A stretch of 64,000 bases of DNA, taken from NCBI RefSeq assembly GCF_014873145.1, contig NZ_JADBEK010000001.1, positions 7,564,001 to 7,628,000 on the forward strand, read 5' to 3'. The position numbers and the translations under genes are program-made. Below are positions 40,748 to 48,978 of this stretch, in pieces. The first letter of the stretch is position 1, and every line of letters begins with the position of its first letter. The notes beneath the pieces are model-generated. The model saw only the letters and a program-made list of their open reading frames with translations, did not search any database and was not told the DNA's origin. Origin of the DNA: Nonomuraea angiospora (GTDB lineage: Bacteria; Actinomycetota; Actinomycetes; Streptosporangiales; Streptosporangiaceae).

Positions 40748-41461
40748 GTGCGCCGCCTGGTCTGGCGGGCGGCCGAGCTCGCCGAGATCGTCACCGAGAC
40801 CGCGACCGCGCGCACGCTGCGGTTCCGGGTGCCCGAATGGCCGGGGCACCTGGCGGGGCAGCACGTGGACGTCCGGCTGACGGCCGAGGACGGCTACACC
40901 GCGCAGCGCAGCTACTCGCTGGCCGGCCCCGCCGACGGCGACCTCGTCGATCTGACCGTGGAGACCGCCCCGGACGGCGAGGTGTCGCCGTACCTGACCG
41001 AGGTCATCGAGGTCGGCGACCAGGTCGAGCTGCGCGGCCCGGTGGGCGGCTGGTTCGTCTGGCGGCCGGAGAGCAAGGCGCCGGTCGTGCTGGTGGCCGG
41101 CGGGTCGGGGATCGTGCCGCTGATGGCGATGGTCAGGGCGCGCAGGCAGGCGGGCAGCCAGGTGCCGTTCCGCCTGCTCTACTCGCTGCGCGACCCCGGC
41201 CGCCGCTACTACGCCGAGGAGCTGCGCCGCCCCGACCCGGGGCTCGACGTCTCCTACCTCTACACCAGGTCCGCGCCGCCCGGCGCGTCCCGACCGGCCG
41301 GGCGGATCATGCTGGACGACCTGGCCGAGGGCGGCTGGCCCGCGAGCTTCGAGCCCGACTGCTACGTGTGCGGGCCGACGGCGTTCGTGGAGGCGGCGGC
41401 CGACCTGCTGCTCGCGCTGGGGCACGCGCCCGAGCGCATCCGTACCGAACGTTTCGGATAG
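40748..41461 (+). CDS. ferredoxin reductase-like FAD/NAD(P)H oxidoreductase
   Basis: A 237-residue FNR-fold flavoprotein. The FAD motif is RSYSLAGPA, the flavin/ribityl region GPVGGWFVW, and the NAD(P) pocket VAGGSGIVPLMAMVR; the end YVCGPTAFVEAAADLL matches the family. There is no [2Fe-2S] domain. GTG 40748 follows the molybdenum enzyme stop after one base, so they are translated together. It most likely passes electrons from NAD(P)H to the sulfite-oxidase-like partner. Localisation is cytoplasmic. Confidence 0.93.
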   Translation: MRRLVWRAAELAEIVTETATARTLRFRVPEWPGHLAGQHVDVRLTAEDGYTAQRSYSLAGPADGDLVDLTVETAPDGEVSPYLTEVIEVGDQVELRGPVGGWFVWRPESKAPVVLVAGGSGIVPLMAMVRARRQAGSQVPFRLLYSLRDPGRRYYAEELRRPDPGLDVSYLYTRSAPPGASRPAGRIMLDDLAEGGWPASFEPDCYVCGPTAFVEAAADLLLALGHAPERIRTERFG

Positions 41462-41472
41462 TGGGAGCTGAT

Positions 41473-41739
41473 ATGACCGCAGAGCACCTCGACGGCAACG
41501 CGCTGGCGGGCCCGCTCGGAGAGATCTTCGCCGTGGACGTCACCGCCGCCACCGGCCGCTGCGCGAGCTGCGGCCTGGCGGGCCCGATCGCCTCGCTGCG
41601 CGTGTACGGCCCCGGCCCCGGGCTGGTCGCCCGGTGTCCCGGCTGCGAGGAGGTGATCCTCCGGCTGGTACGCGGCCCGGGCACGGCCTGGCTCGACCTG
41701 CGCGGCACGGTGTCGCTGCGCGTCAACCTGCCCGACTGA
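41473..41739 (+). CDS. DUF6510 family zinc-ribbon protein
   Basis: An 88-residue protein with two CxxC knuckles (GRCASCGLAG and ARCPGCEEV), forming a likely zinc ribbon. It starts at ATG 41473 with GGGAGC upstream, 11 bp after the flavin reductase. It matches a small family, recalled as DUF6510, that travels with sulfite-oxidase-like and flavin reductase genes. It may help assemble the complex or shuttle electrons if iron replaces zinc; both are inference. No terminator is visible downstream. Confidence 0.8.
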   Translation: MTAEHLDGNALAGPLGEIFAVDVTAATGRCASCGLAGPIASLRVYGPGPGLVARCPGCEEVILRLVRGPGTAWLDLRGTVSLRVNLPD

Positions 41740-41873
41740 CGGCGTTGGGGACAGATCGTTCCTCATGGAGCCGCCCGACTGAGTACACTCGGGCAGGTTC
41801 AACCGGCCGAGATCTGTACGGCGAGGCTCTTGGCCATGGGCTGCGGCCCGCGGCCCCGTCCCTCTGGAGTCAC

Positions 41874-43280
41874 GTGAGCAGCGGGCTAGTCGACGCGCCC
41901 CCGTCCGAACCGAGCGCGCCACCCCGGCGTCGCCGCCGCTGGCTGCGCTGGACGATCGCGGTCGCCGTGACCGTGGTCCTCCTGGTCGCCGGCGTGGCCG
42001 TCGGCGTCTACGCGAAGCTGACCGGCAACGTCAAGCACATCGACGTCACCGCCGACGACCTCGGCGCCACCCGGCCGCCCAAGGTCGCGGGCACCGCCAT
42101 GAACGTCCTGGTCGTCGGATCCGACCAGCGCGACGGCAAGAACGCCAAGTACGGGCACCACATCGCCGGCGAGCGCACCGACACGATCATGCTCGTCCAC
42201 GTGTCGTCCAAGCGCGACAACGCGATGGTCGTCAGCTTCCCGCGCGACTCGCTCGTCCAGCTCCCCGCCTGCCGCGCCACCGGCGGCCTGCCCGGCCAGC
42301 GGCCCCACCTGGGCATGATCAACGAGTCGTTCAACTCCGGCGGCATCGCCTGCACCTGGAAGACGATCGAGACGCTCACCCACATCCGCATCGACCACTT
42401 CGTGAAGGTCGACTTCACCGGCTTCAAGAGCATGGTCAACGCCGTCGGCGGCGTCGAGATCTGCCTGCCCGAGCCGGTGAACGACAAGAAGGCCCTGCTC
42501 CACCTGCCCGCCGGGCGGCAGACGCTCACCGGCGAGCAGGCGCTCGGCTACGTACGCGCCCGCTACAGCATGGGCGACGGCTCGGACATCGGGCGCATCC
42601 AGCGGCAGCAGATGTTCATCGCGTCGATGGTGAAGAAGGTCATGAGCGGCGAGACGCTCACCGACCCCGCCAAGCTGCTGGGCATCCTCGACGCCGGCAC
42701 CAAGGCGGTGACCACCGACCGCGGCCTGAACTTCGGCGTCATGAAGGACCTCGCGACCAGCCTCCAGGGCCTGAACGCCGGGCAGATCCGCTTCATCACC
42801 ACCCCCTGGCACTACTCCCTCACCCAGCCCGGCCGGGTCGAGTGGGTGCAGCCGCAGGCCGGCCACCTGTTCCAGATCGTGGCCAAGGACCAGAGCGTCC
42901 AGGGCGTCAAGGGCGGCCAGGCCAAGGTGGGCCGGACCAAGATCCAGATCGAGCTCCGCAACGGCACCTGGCGCAGCGGCCTCGGCACCCAGGTGGCCGC
43001 CGCCCTGGAGCAGCGCGGCTACCACATCACCAAGATCGGCGACTCGGCCCGCAAGCCACAACCCAAGACCACCGTCCTGTACGGGCCCAACGGCGAGACC
43101 CGCGTCCCCACCCTCACCAACGACCTCCAGACCTCCACGCTGCGGAAGGTGGCGGGGGCGCAGACCAACCGGCTGGTGCTGGTGATCGGCTCGGACTGGA
43201 CGGGCCTGAAGCCGTTGCGCGCGGACGACACGGAGGCCATCAAGGGCTTCGACGCCACCCACGACACCTGCGCCACCTGA
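41874..43280 (+). CDS. LCP (LytR-CpsA-Psr) family cell-wall glycopolymer transferase
   Basis: A 468-residue membrane-anchored enzyme. A cytoplasmic basic tail (RRRRRWLR) precedes one transmembrane helix at ~25-47. The LCP domain spans ~75-290: VLVVGSDQRDG, ERTDTIMLVHVS, VVSFPRDSLV and DHFVKVDFTGFKSMVNAVGG. Its Arg and Asp residues bind the polyprenyl-phosphate. A LytR_C domain follows at ~355-455 (IELRNGTWRSGLGTQVAAAL). It attaches anionic glycopolymers or arabinogalactan-like chains to peptidoglycan. GTG 41874 has TGGAG upstream. The 515-bp downstream gap contains no gene. Confidence 0.92.
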   Translation: MSSGLVDAPPSEPSAPPRRRRRWLRWTIAVAVTVVLLVAGVAVGVYAKLTGNVKHIDVTADDLGATRPPKVAGTAMNVLVVGSDQRDGKNAKYGHHIAGERTDTIMLVHVSSKRDNAMVVSFPRDSLVQLPACRATGGLPGQRPHLGMINESFNSGGIACTWKTIETLTHIRIDHFVKVDFTGFKSMVNAVGGVEICLPEPVNDKKALLHLPAGRQTLTGEQALGYVRARYSMGDGSDIGRIQRQQMFIASMVKKVMSGETLTDPAKLLGILDAGTKAVTTDRGLNFGVMKDLATSLQGLNAGQIRFITTPWHYSLTQPGRVEWVQPQAGHLFQIVAKDQSVQGVKGGQAKVGRTKIQIELRNGTWRSGLGTQVAAALEQRGYHITKIGDSARKPQPKTTVLYGPNGETRVPTLTNDLQTSTLRKVAGAQTNRLVLVIGSDWTGLKPLRADDTEAIKGFDATHDTCAT

Positions 43281-43288
43281 CCCCCCGA

Positions 43289-43623
43289 CGCGCCGCCGTA
43301 CGAGAGCGCCGGGCCCCGCCCCGCACCCCATCCCGCCGACGCGGCGCGCCAAAGACCAGTGCCACCGCACGGCCGCCAAGCCGCCGCACCGTGCACCAGC
43401 AGCACCACGCCGCCGCGCGAGGGTGCCGGGCCCCCGGCCTCAGCCCAAGCCCTCCAAGCGCCGGGTCGGCGGGGCTAAGGACGGCGGCGTCCGGCGCAAC
43501 GCGCACGGCGACCAGCCCACCAGCACGGCGACCCCAGCGGCGCATCCCGGCGCGCCGCCGTACGGGAGCGCCGGGCCCCACCGCACCCCGTCCCACCGAC
43601 GCGGCGCGCCAAAGACCAGCGCG
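43289..43623. repeat. duplicated ~73-bp segment in a 515-bp non-coding gap
   Basis: A ~73-bp sequence beginning CGCGCCGCCGTACG is present at 43289-43363 and 43551-43623 with a few substitutions and a small indel. A partial third copy begins near 43410. The whole gap 43281-43795 is very GC-rich. Its possible ORFs read as repetitive, non-conserved peptides, so I see no gene. Confidence 0.65.
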
Positions 43624-43795
43624 GCGGCCCCACCGGGGTGCGGCGGGCAGCGCTGTGGGCGCGGAGGGCAGCGCTGCGGGTGCGGCGCGCGGTGGTGGTG
43701 CCGCAGGTGGTGCCGGTTGCGGTGATGTGGGAGCGCGGTGTGGCGGGGCCGGGAGTGGGGGTGGGTTCGCGGGTGGCCAGAACGCGGTGAGAGGG

Positions 43796-44362
43796 TCAGA
43801 GGGCTTCGGAGAGGCCGCCCCCGTCGATGGCCGTGAAGCCGGCGTCCTCGATCAGCGGCACCACCGCCTTCTTGGCCGCGTCGTCGTCCCCCCAGTAGGG
43901 CATGTCGGCCCGCGAGCCGCCCCGCTGCCCCACCGTCCCCAGGGTCAGCAGCTCCTTCGAGTACTTCGTGTTGAACGTCCGCACCAGCCGGACCTCAGCC
44001 CCGAGCACGTGCTGCTGGTACTGCGGGCTGGTGAGCCCGCCGGGGACGGCGACCACCACGGACAGGCCGTCCCGTTCGGCGATCGGGTTGCTGGGGTCGA
44101 CGACGATCTTGCCGGAGAGCGCGCCGTCGAGCTCCGCCGCCACGGCGCGGAACGCCTCCCATCCCACCGCCAGCACGATGACCTCGCCGAACCGCGCGGC
44201 CTCGCTCGGCGTGCCGCCCCCGGCCTGCCCGCCGGTCGCCGCCGTGGCCGCCTCCACGCGGTCAGGGTCGGCGTCGCTGAAGAACACCTCGTGTCCGCCC
44301 GTCGAGAGCAGGCGGCCAAGAGGCACGCCGAGTCTTCCAGAACCCACGATTGCCACACGCAT
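43796..44362 (-). CDS. NADPH-dependent F420 reductase-like (NAD(P)-binding) protein
   Basis: A 188-residue single Rossmann-domain protein. The dinucleotide motif is VAIVGSGRLGVPLGRLLSTG. Further signatures are VIVLAVGWEAF, VVDPSNPIAERDG, LVRTFNTKYSKELLTL and the closing AGFTAIDGGGLSEAL, all typical of the short F420-reductase-like/NADP oxidoreductase family. It could transfer hydride between NADPH and F420, but many relatives have unknown substrates. ATG 44362 is directly supported by the motif position. It lies tail-to-head beside a TetR gene with 74 bp between. Confidence 0.88.
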   Translation of the reverse strand: MRVAIVGSGRLGVPLGRLLSTGGHEVFFSDADPDRVEAATAATGGQAGGGTPSEAARFGEVIVLAVGWEAFRAVAAELDGALSGKIVVDPSNPIAERDGLSVVVAVPGGLTSPQYQQHVLGAEVRLVRTFNTKYSKELLTLGTVGQRGGSRADMPYWGDDDAAKKAVVPLIEDAGFTAIDGGGLSEAL

Positions 44363-44436
44363 GTCTTGATCACCTCGTCACCGAAAGGAACCCACCAGAC
44401 CCCGCCGGTGACATTCCTCCCCAGGTCAGAGGCTTG

Positions 44437-45042
44437 CTACGCGATGAGTGACGAGAGAGCGGCAAGGGAGTCGACGACCTGCCGGGCGTCGGGCGTGGCG
44501 GCCGGGTCGAGCAGCCACTGCAGCAGCAGCCCGTCGGTGATGGCCACCAGCACCGACACGAGCACCTCGGGCGGCACCGGCAGCTCGATGCCGAACTGGG
44601 CGACGGCCCGGCGCACCATGTCGGCGCCCGCCTGGCGGCAGCGGGCGTACGACTCGGCCAGCCGCTGCCGCAGCGCGGCCTCGCGCAGCGCCGCCGGGTA
44701 GCCCTCGACGAAGACCACGAGCTGCGGCCGCAGCTCCTCGAACCTGTCGACCAGCTCCGTCATGGCGCGCTCCAGCAGCTCCCGCGCGCTGCCCGGCTCC
44801 GAGCTGAACATCGCCCGCTCGACCTCGGCGATCCACTGGTCGAAGAACTCGGCGAGGGCCTCGTTCAGCAGCGCGTCCTTGCCGCCGAAGTGGTAGCCGA
44901 TGGAGGCCAGGTTGGTGCCCGAGGCGGCGACCAGGTCTCGGGCCGTCGTACGGGCATAGCCCTTCTCCTGCAGGCAGCTCACCGCGCCCGCCAGCAGTCT
45001 CTCCCGGTATCCACCGGCCTCTGTTCGTGCCACGCGATCCAT
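44437..45042 (-). CDS. TetR-family transcriptional regulator
   Basis: A 201-residue TetR protein. The helix-turn-helix is TTARDLVAASGTNLASIGYH followed by FGGKDALLNEAL. A TetR C-terminal domain fills residues ~80-200 (LVVFVEGYPAALREAALRQ, ITDGLLLQWLLDP). It is divergent from the cytochrome P450 gene with only 61 bp between start codons, and that gap contains AGATGTA/TACATCT arms and other dyads. The likely role is control of the P450 and itself. ATG 45042 lies within a good context; no alternative is convincing. Confidence 0.9.
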   Translation of the reverse strand: MDRVARTEAGGYRERLLAGAVSCLQEKGYARTTARDLVAASGTNLASIGYHFGGKDALLNEALAEFFDQWIAEVERAMFSSEPGSARELLERAMTELVDRFEELRPQLVVFVEGYPAALREAALRQRLAESYARCRQAGADMVRRAVAQFGIELPVPPEVLVSVLVAITDGLLLQWLLDPAATPDARQVVDSLAALSSLIA

Positions 45043-45047
45043 GCTAC

Positions 45048-45086
45048 AGATGTATACAAATGTCTATGACGAACGTACGTACATCT
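45048..45086. promoter_or_regulatory. candidate TetR-responsive region between TetR and P450
   Basis: AGATGTA (45048-45054) and TACATCT (45080-45086) are perfect inverted arms 25 bp apart. GTATAC and ACGTACGT palindromes lie between them. The region covers most of the divergent gap. Confidence 0.45.
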
Positions 45087-45103
45087 CAATGAAGAGGTCG
45101 GAC

Positions 45104-46372
45104 ATGATTCCTCCAGGGCCGAGGCTTCCCTCGGCGGTGCAGACGGCGTGGTTCATCCGGGACGCGCCCGGCATGCTCACCAGGCTCCGGCGCAAGTACG
45201 GGCCGATCTTCACGGTCCGCTTCACCGGCCTCCCGCCGGAGGTCTACGTGACCACCGGGGAGCTGGCCGAGCAGGTCTTCCGTACCGACCACGGCGGCGG
45301 GCGCGCGGGCGAGGCGAGGCGCGAGTTCCTCGCGCACATGGTGGGCGAGCACTCCGTCCTCACGCTCGACGGCGACCCGTGGTGGCGGCACCGCAAGCTG
45401 CTCAACCCACCGCTGCGCGCCAAGCAGGTCGCCGGCTACCGCGACGACATCGCGGCCATTGCGGCGGAAAGGATCGCGACCTGGCCGCTGGGCAGGCCGT
45501 TCGCGCTGCGCGACCGCATGCAGGACATCACGCTGGAGATCATCATCCGGCTGATCTTCGGCATCCGGGACGCCGGGCGCGTCAGCCGGCTACGGGCGCT
45601 GCTGCCCCGCCTGATCGAGACCGGCGGGTCGCCGCTGATCCCCATGCTCCCGGAGGGGTTCCGCCGGATCCCGTTCGGGCCCTACCCCCGGTTCGTACGG
45701 GTGAGCGCCGAGGTGGACGCGATCCTCTTCGACGAGATCCGCCGCCGCCGGAGCGCGCCGGGAGGCGCCGACGTGCTCGGCCGCCTGCTGGACACCGAGC
45801 TGGGCGACCACGAGATCCGCGACGAGCTGATCACCATGCTCCTCGCCGGGCACGAGACCACCGCCACCGGCCTCGCCTGGGCCTTCGAGCGGCTCCTGCG
45901 CATGCCCGAGATCCTCGACCGGCTCCCCGACGACGAGACCTACCTCGACGCGGTGGTCAAGGAGGTGCTGCGGGTCAGGCCGGTGGTCTACGAGGCGCCG
46001 AGAATGCTCGACGCCCCGCTACAGCTGGGTGAGTACGAGATCCCCGCCGGATGGTACGCCGGACCGTTCATCCCGCTCGTGCACCACGACCCCGCCGCCT
46101 TCCCCGAACCCGACGAGTTCCGCCCGGAGCGCTTTCTCGACGGGCCCCAGAGCAGGGCCTGGATGCCGTTCGGCGGCGGGCGGCGCTTCTGCGTCGGCGC
46201 GCAGCTGGCGCTGCTGGAGATGCGCGTCATCATCCGCGAGGTACTGCACCGCCTGGAGCTCACGGCACCCGATCAGGCGCCGGAGGCCAGGCGGCTGAAG
46301 AACGTCACGCTCGCACCCGCGAACCTGACCCGCGTCACTGCGCGCGCTCGGACTCCTGCTCGGACCCCGTAG
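45104..46372 (+). CDS. cytochrome P450
   Basis: A 422-residue P450. The I-helix oxygen motif is LLAGHETTATG, the ExxR is KEVLR, and the heme loop is FGGGRRFCVGAQLALLEM with the axial Cys. The N-terminus MIPPGPRLPSAVQTA and the AGHETT form resemble class CYP102/110-like fatty-acid or terpenoid hydroxylases rather than macrolide P450s. No ferredoxin gene is adjacent. ATG 45104 has GAGG upstream; ATG 45089 is an alternative. It is likely repressed by the divergent TetR. The last 38 bp overlap the convergent DUF3073 gene. Confidence 0.94.
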   Translation: MIPPGPRLPSAVQTAWFIRDAPGMLTRLRRKYGPIFTVRFTGLPPEVYVTTGELAEQVFRTDHGGGRAGEARREFLAHMVGEHSVLTLDGDPWWRHRKLLNPPLRAKQVAGYRDDIAAIAAERIATWPLGRPFALRDRMQDITLEIIIRLIFGIRDAGRVSRLRALLPRLIETGGSPLIPMLPEGFRRIPFGPYPRFVRVSAEVDAILFDEIRRRRSAPGGADVLGRLLDTELGDHEIRDELITMLLAGHETTATGLAWAFERLLRMPEILDRLPDDETYLDAVVKEVLRVRPVVYEAPRMLDAPLQLGEYEIPAGWYAGPFIPLVHHDPAAFPEPDEFRPERFLDGPQSRAWMPFGGGRRFCVGAQLALLEMRVIIREVLHRLELTAPDQAPEARRLKNVTLAPANLTRVTARARTPARTP

Positions 46373-46505
46373 GCGGGTAGATCTCCTCGCGGCGCGCATC
46401 GGCTCCCAGCTCCTCCCGAAGCCGGTCATAGTCGATGTTGTGGTTGGTGTACTTCAGCTGGCGAGCGACCTTCGTCTGCTTCGCCTTGGCTCTTCCTCGG
46501 CCCAT
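46335..46505 (-). CDS. DUF3073 family protein
   Basis: A 56-residue basic protein: MGRGRAKAKQTKVARQLKYT, then NHNIDYDRLREELGAD and an acidic Gln/Glu tail. This is the conserved actinobacterial DUF3073 family. The function is unknown; it is soluble, lysine/arginine-rich at the N-terminus and may bind nucleic acid (inference). ATG 46505 is preceded by AGGGAG. Its 3' end overlaps the P450 gene tail-to-tail by 38 bp. Confidence 0.88.
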   Translation of the reverse strand: MGRGRAKAKQTKVARQLKYTNHNIDYDRLREELGADARREEIYPPTGSEQESERAQ

Positions 46506-46592
46506 GGCTACTCCCTAGTCCCCGCTGTCATCCTAGCCAACAACGTTACGACTTGAAGAATTATGCAACTGCGCTGGATTAGTCTGGGCTAT

Positions 46593-46925
46593 ATGCACGT
46601 GGAGGTCCACCAGGCCAAGGCCGACTTCTTCAGAACGCTCGGCCACCCCGCTCGCATCCGAGTGTTGGAGCTACTCCAGGAAGGGCCGCTTCCCGTCCGG
46701 GATCTGCTGGCCCAGATCGACATCGAGGCCTCGAGCCTCTCCCAGCAGCTCGCCGTCCTGCGTAGAGCGGGGATCGTGAGCGCGATTCGCGAGGGCAGCA
46801 CCGTCGTCTACACGCTGGCCACACCCGAGCTGGCCGACCTGCTCGGGGCTGCCCGCAGGATTCTCACCGACATGCTCGCCGACCAGGGCGAGCTGCTCGC
46901 GGAGCTGCGAGCGGAGGTCACTTAG
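46593..46925 (+). CDS. ArsR-family winged-helix regulator
   Basis: A 110-residue ArsR-type protein. The fold is clear: FFRTLGHPARIRVLELLQEG, recognition helix SSLSQQLAVLRRAGIVSAIR and the wing REGSTVVYTLA. There are no cysteines and no DxH...HxxH metal site, so it is probably not a metal sensor. ATG 46593 matches the family N-terminus; an in-frame ATG at 46563 is possible. It converges with a membrane protein gene, overlapping by 8 bp, which could be its partner. Targets are not evident. Confidence 0.88.
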   Translation: MHVEVHQAKADFFRTLGHPARIRVLELLQEGPLPVRDLLAQIDIEASSLSQQLAVLRRAGIVSAIREGSTVVYTLATPELADLLGAARRILTDMLADQGELLAELRAEVT

Positions 46926-47472
46926 CCGGCGCCGGCCGCACGCGCTTGGGATACCAGGCCGTGAAGACGGCGGGCAGAACGAAGGTGAGCACCTTGATGG
47001 CGATGACGAGCGTCGTCGCGTGAGGTGAGACGGAAAGCACGAGCGTCAGGGAGGCCGCGGCGACGGTGAAGGCCGCCGCCCACACCGTGGTGATGACCGC
47101 GTTGACGCGGTGGAACCGCGGGGTCTCCCAGACCTCCTTCGGCGCCATCGTGCGCGCGATGCCGAGCGTGAAGGGCTTGCCGATGGCCAGCGAGCCCCAG
47201 GCGGTGCCCGCCAGCCAGACGTTGACCAGCGCGGGGCCGTACGGAGTGAGCGGCGAGTGCGGGGCCACCAGCGACAGCGCCGTGAGGCAGGCGAAGAACA
47301 GCGCCGCGCTGCTCTCGATCACCATCTCGTCCCAGGCCCTGCCCGCCCTGCGGTCGATGACGACGAGGCCGAGGGCGATGACGAGCCCGGTGATGGCGCC
47401 CCAGCGCCACTCGTCGCCGGTGGCGATGACCGCGTAGACGATCCAGGGCAGGAAGCCGAGCAGACCGCGCAT
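46918..47472 (-). CDS. integral membrane protein (PadR-divergent, VC0807-like)
   Basis: A 184-residue membrane protein with about six helices and no soluble domain. The segments GFLPWIVYAVIATGDEWRWG, LVIALGLVVIDRRAGRAWDE and WLAGTAWGSLAIGKPFTLG are clear; the last, with its APKEVWETPRFHRVN follow-on, resembles a small family of uncharacterised intracellular-septation-like membrane proteins. ATG 47472 has GGAAGGA upstream. It is divergent from a PadR regulator, and a 59-bp dyad spans the gap, so PadR-type repression is expected. Substrate or role unknown. Confidence 0.78.
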   Translation of the reverse strand: MRGLLGFLPWIVYAVIATGDEWRWGAITGLVIALGLVVIDRRAGRAWDEMVIESSAALFFACLTALSLVAPHSPLTPYGPALVNVWLAGTAWGSLAIGKPFTLGIARTMAPKEVWETPRFHRVNAVITTVWAAAFTVAAASLTLVLSVSPHATTLVIAIKVLTFVLPAVFTAWYPKRVRPAPAK

Positions 47473-47490
47473 GGTGGGATGTCCTTCCAC

Positions 47491-47549
47491 ATTCCTAAAG
47501 TGACATGTCGAAACTAGAACCTCCTATCTCGATATGTCAACATAGGAAT
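47491..47549. promoter_or_regulatory. 59-bp dyad with divergent promoters, candidate PadR operator
   Basis: ATTCCTA and TAGGAAT close the dyad; inside, AGTGACATGTCGA mirrors TCGATATGTCAAC. The minus-strand arm supplies TTGACA with TAGTTT 18 bp on (promoter of the membrane protein gene); the plus arm supplies GTGACA. Centre at 47520. Confidence 0.7.
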
Positions 47550-48062
47550 ATGAGCCTTCGACACGCCGTGCTGGGACTGCTCTCCGAGGGGCCCGCGAGC
47601 GGATACGACCTGATGAAGATGTTCGACATCTCGCTGTCGAACGTGTGGCCCGCCACGCAGAGCCAGCTCTACGCGGAGCTGGGCAAACTGGCCGACGCGG
47701 ATCTCGTGGACGTGTCGGCCGAGGGCCCGCGCGGCCGCAAGGAGTACGCGATCACCGAGGCGGGCCTGGCCGAGCTGCGCCACTGGATCACCGAGGTCGA
47801 GCCGGCCAGGGTCCTGCGCAGCGACATGCTGCTGCGCGTGTTCTTCCTGGCCCAGGTCTCGCCCGAGCAGGCCCGCGGATACCTCCGCCACCAGGCCGAG
47901 CACGTCCGCAAGCACGTGGAGCACCTGGAGGGCCTGCGCGAGTTCCTTGAGAACCGCGAGGACAACCTCTCGGCGTACGGCCGGCTCAGCCTCGAATACG
48001 GCCTGCGCCTGGGCAAGGCCCAGCAGGAGTGGGCCGAGTGGGCCGAGGGACAGATCGGTTAG
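47550..48062 (+). CDS. PadR-family transcriptional regulator
   Basis: A 170-residue PadR repressor. The winged helix is LRHAVLGLLSEGPASGYDLM with SNVWPATQSQLYAELGKLAD, followed by the wing VSAEGPRGRKEYAITEAG. The C-terminal Vir/PadR domain is the longer coiled-coil type (QAEHVRKHVEHLEGLREFLE). ATG 47550 matches the family start; the in-frame ATG at 47505 lies inside the operator dyad. It is divergent from the membrane protein at 46918 and probably represses it and itself. Ligand unknown. Confidence 0.92.
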   Translation: MSLRHAVLGLLSEGPASGYDLMKMFDISLSNVWPATQSQLYAELGKLADADLVDVSAEGPRGRKEYAITEAGLAELRHWITEVEPARVLRSDMLLRVFFLAQVSPEQARGYLRHQAEHVRKHVEHLEGLREFLENREDNLSAYGRLSLEYGLRLGKAQQEWAEWAEGQIG

Positions 48063-48072
48063 GCTCTGGCGC

Positions 48073-48951
48073 ATGGTCTCCGAACTGTTCGATCCCAAGG
48101 CGTGGCAGGCGGTCGAGGGATTCGACTTCACCGACATCACCTACCACCGGGCAGTCGACCAGGGCACGGTGCGGATCGCGTTCAACCGTCCCGAGGTGCG
48201 CAACGCCTTCCGCCCGCAGACCGTGGACGAGCTCTACCGCGCGCTCGACCACGCCAGGCAGACCACCGACGTCGGCTGCGTGCTGCTCACCGGCAACGGC
48301 CCCTCGCCCAAGGACGGCGGATGGGCCTTCTGCTCCGGGGGCGACCAGCGCATCAGGGGCAAGGACGGCTACCAGTACGCCGACGGCTCGGCGGCCACCG
48401 GCCGGCTGCACATCCTGGAGGTGCAGCGGCTCATCCGGTTCATGCCGAAGGTCGTGATCTGCGTGGTGCCCGGCTGGGCCGCGGGCGGCGGTCACAGCCT
48501 GCACGTCGTGGCGGATCTCACCCTGGCCAGCGCCGAGCACGCCCGCTTCAAGCAGACCGACGCCGACGTGGCCAGCTTCGACGGCGGCTTCGGCTCGGCC
48601 TATCTCGCGCGGCAGGTCGGCCAGAAGTTCGCCCGCGAGATCTTCTTCCTCGGCGACACCTACACGGCGGCCGACGCGCACCGCATGGGCATGGTCAACG
48701 CCGTCGTCCCGCACGAGGAGCTGGAGCGCACGGCCCTGGAGTGGGGCCGCAAGATCAACGGCAAGTCGCCGACGGCGCAGCGCATGCTCAAGTTCGCCTT
48801 CAACGCGATCGACGACGGGCTCGTCGGGCAGCAGGTGTTCGCCGGCGAGGCGACGCGGCTGGCGTACATGACGGACGAGGCGGCCGAGGGGCGCGACTCG
48901 TTCCTGCAGAAGCGCGAGCCCGACTGGTCGCCGTACCCCTGGCACTTCTGA
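48073..48951 (+). CDS. menB: 1,4-dihydroxy-2-naphthoyl-CoA synthase
   Basis: A 292-residue crotonase-fold enzyme of menaquinone synthesis, converting O-succinylbenzoyl-CoA to DHNA-CoA. The MenB-specific loop CSGGDQRIRGKDGYQY and the segment KQTDADVASFDGGFGSAYLA, with the catalytic Asp, separate it from ordinary enoyl-CoA hydratases. The oxyanion region is PGWAAGGGHSLHVVADL. The C-terminus YPWHF is also typical. ATG 48073 lies 10 bp after the PadR stop. Other men genes are not in the window, so the pathway must be dispersed. Confidence 0.92.
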   Translation: MVSELFDPKAWQAVEGFDFTDITYHRAVDQGTVRIAFNRPEVRNAFRPQTVDELYRALDHARQTTDVGCVLLTGNGPSPKDGGWAFCSGGDQRIRGKDGYQYADGSAATGRLHILEVQRLIRFMPKVVICVVPGWAAGGGHSLHVVADLTLASAEHARFKQTDADVASFDGGFGSAYLARQVGQKFAREIFFLGDTYTAADAHRMGMVNAVVPHEELERTALEWGRKINGKSPTAQRMLKFAFNAIDDGLVGQQVFAGEATRLAYMTDEAAEGRDSFLQKREPDWSPYPWHF

Positions 48952-48978
48952 GCCGGCGCTTTCGGGCAGGCTGGGGGC

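Noticed and set aside
43281..43795. Insertion sequence or gene remnant in the repeat-bearing gap
   Set aside because: No transposase motif, no flanking target duplication and no conserved protein fragment in any frame.
43796..46372. Secondary-metabolite gene cluster (P450, F420-type reductase, TetR)
   Set aside because: There is no PKS, NRPS, terpene or RiPP core gene anywhere near; these look like independent oxidoreductases.
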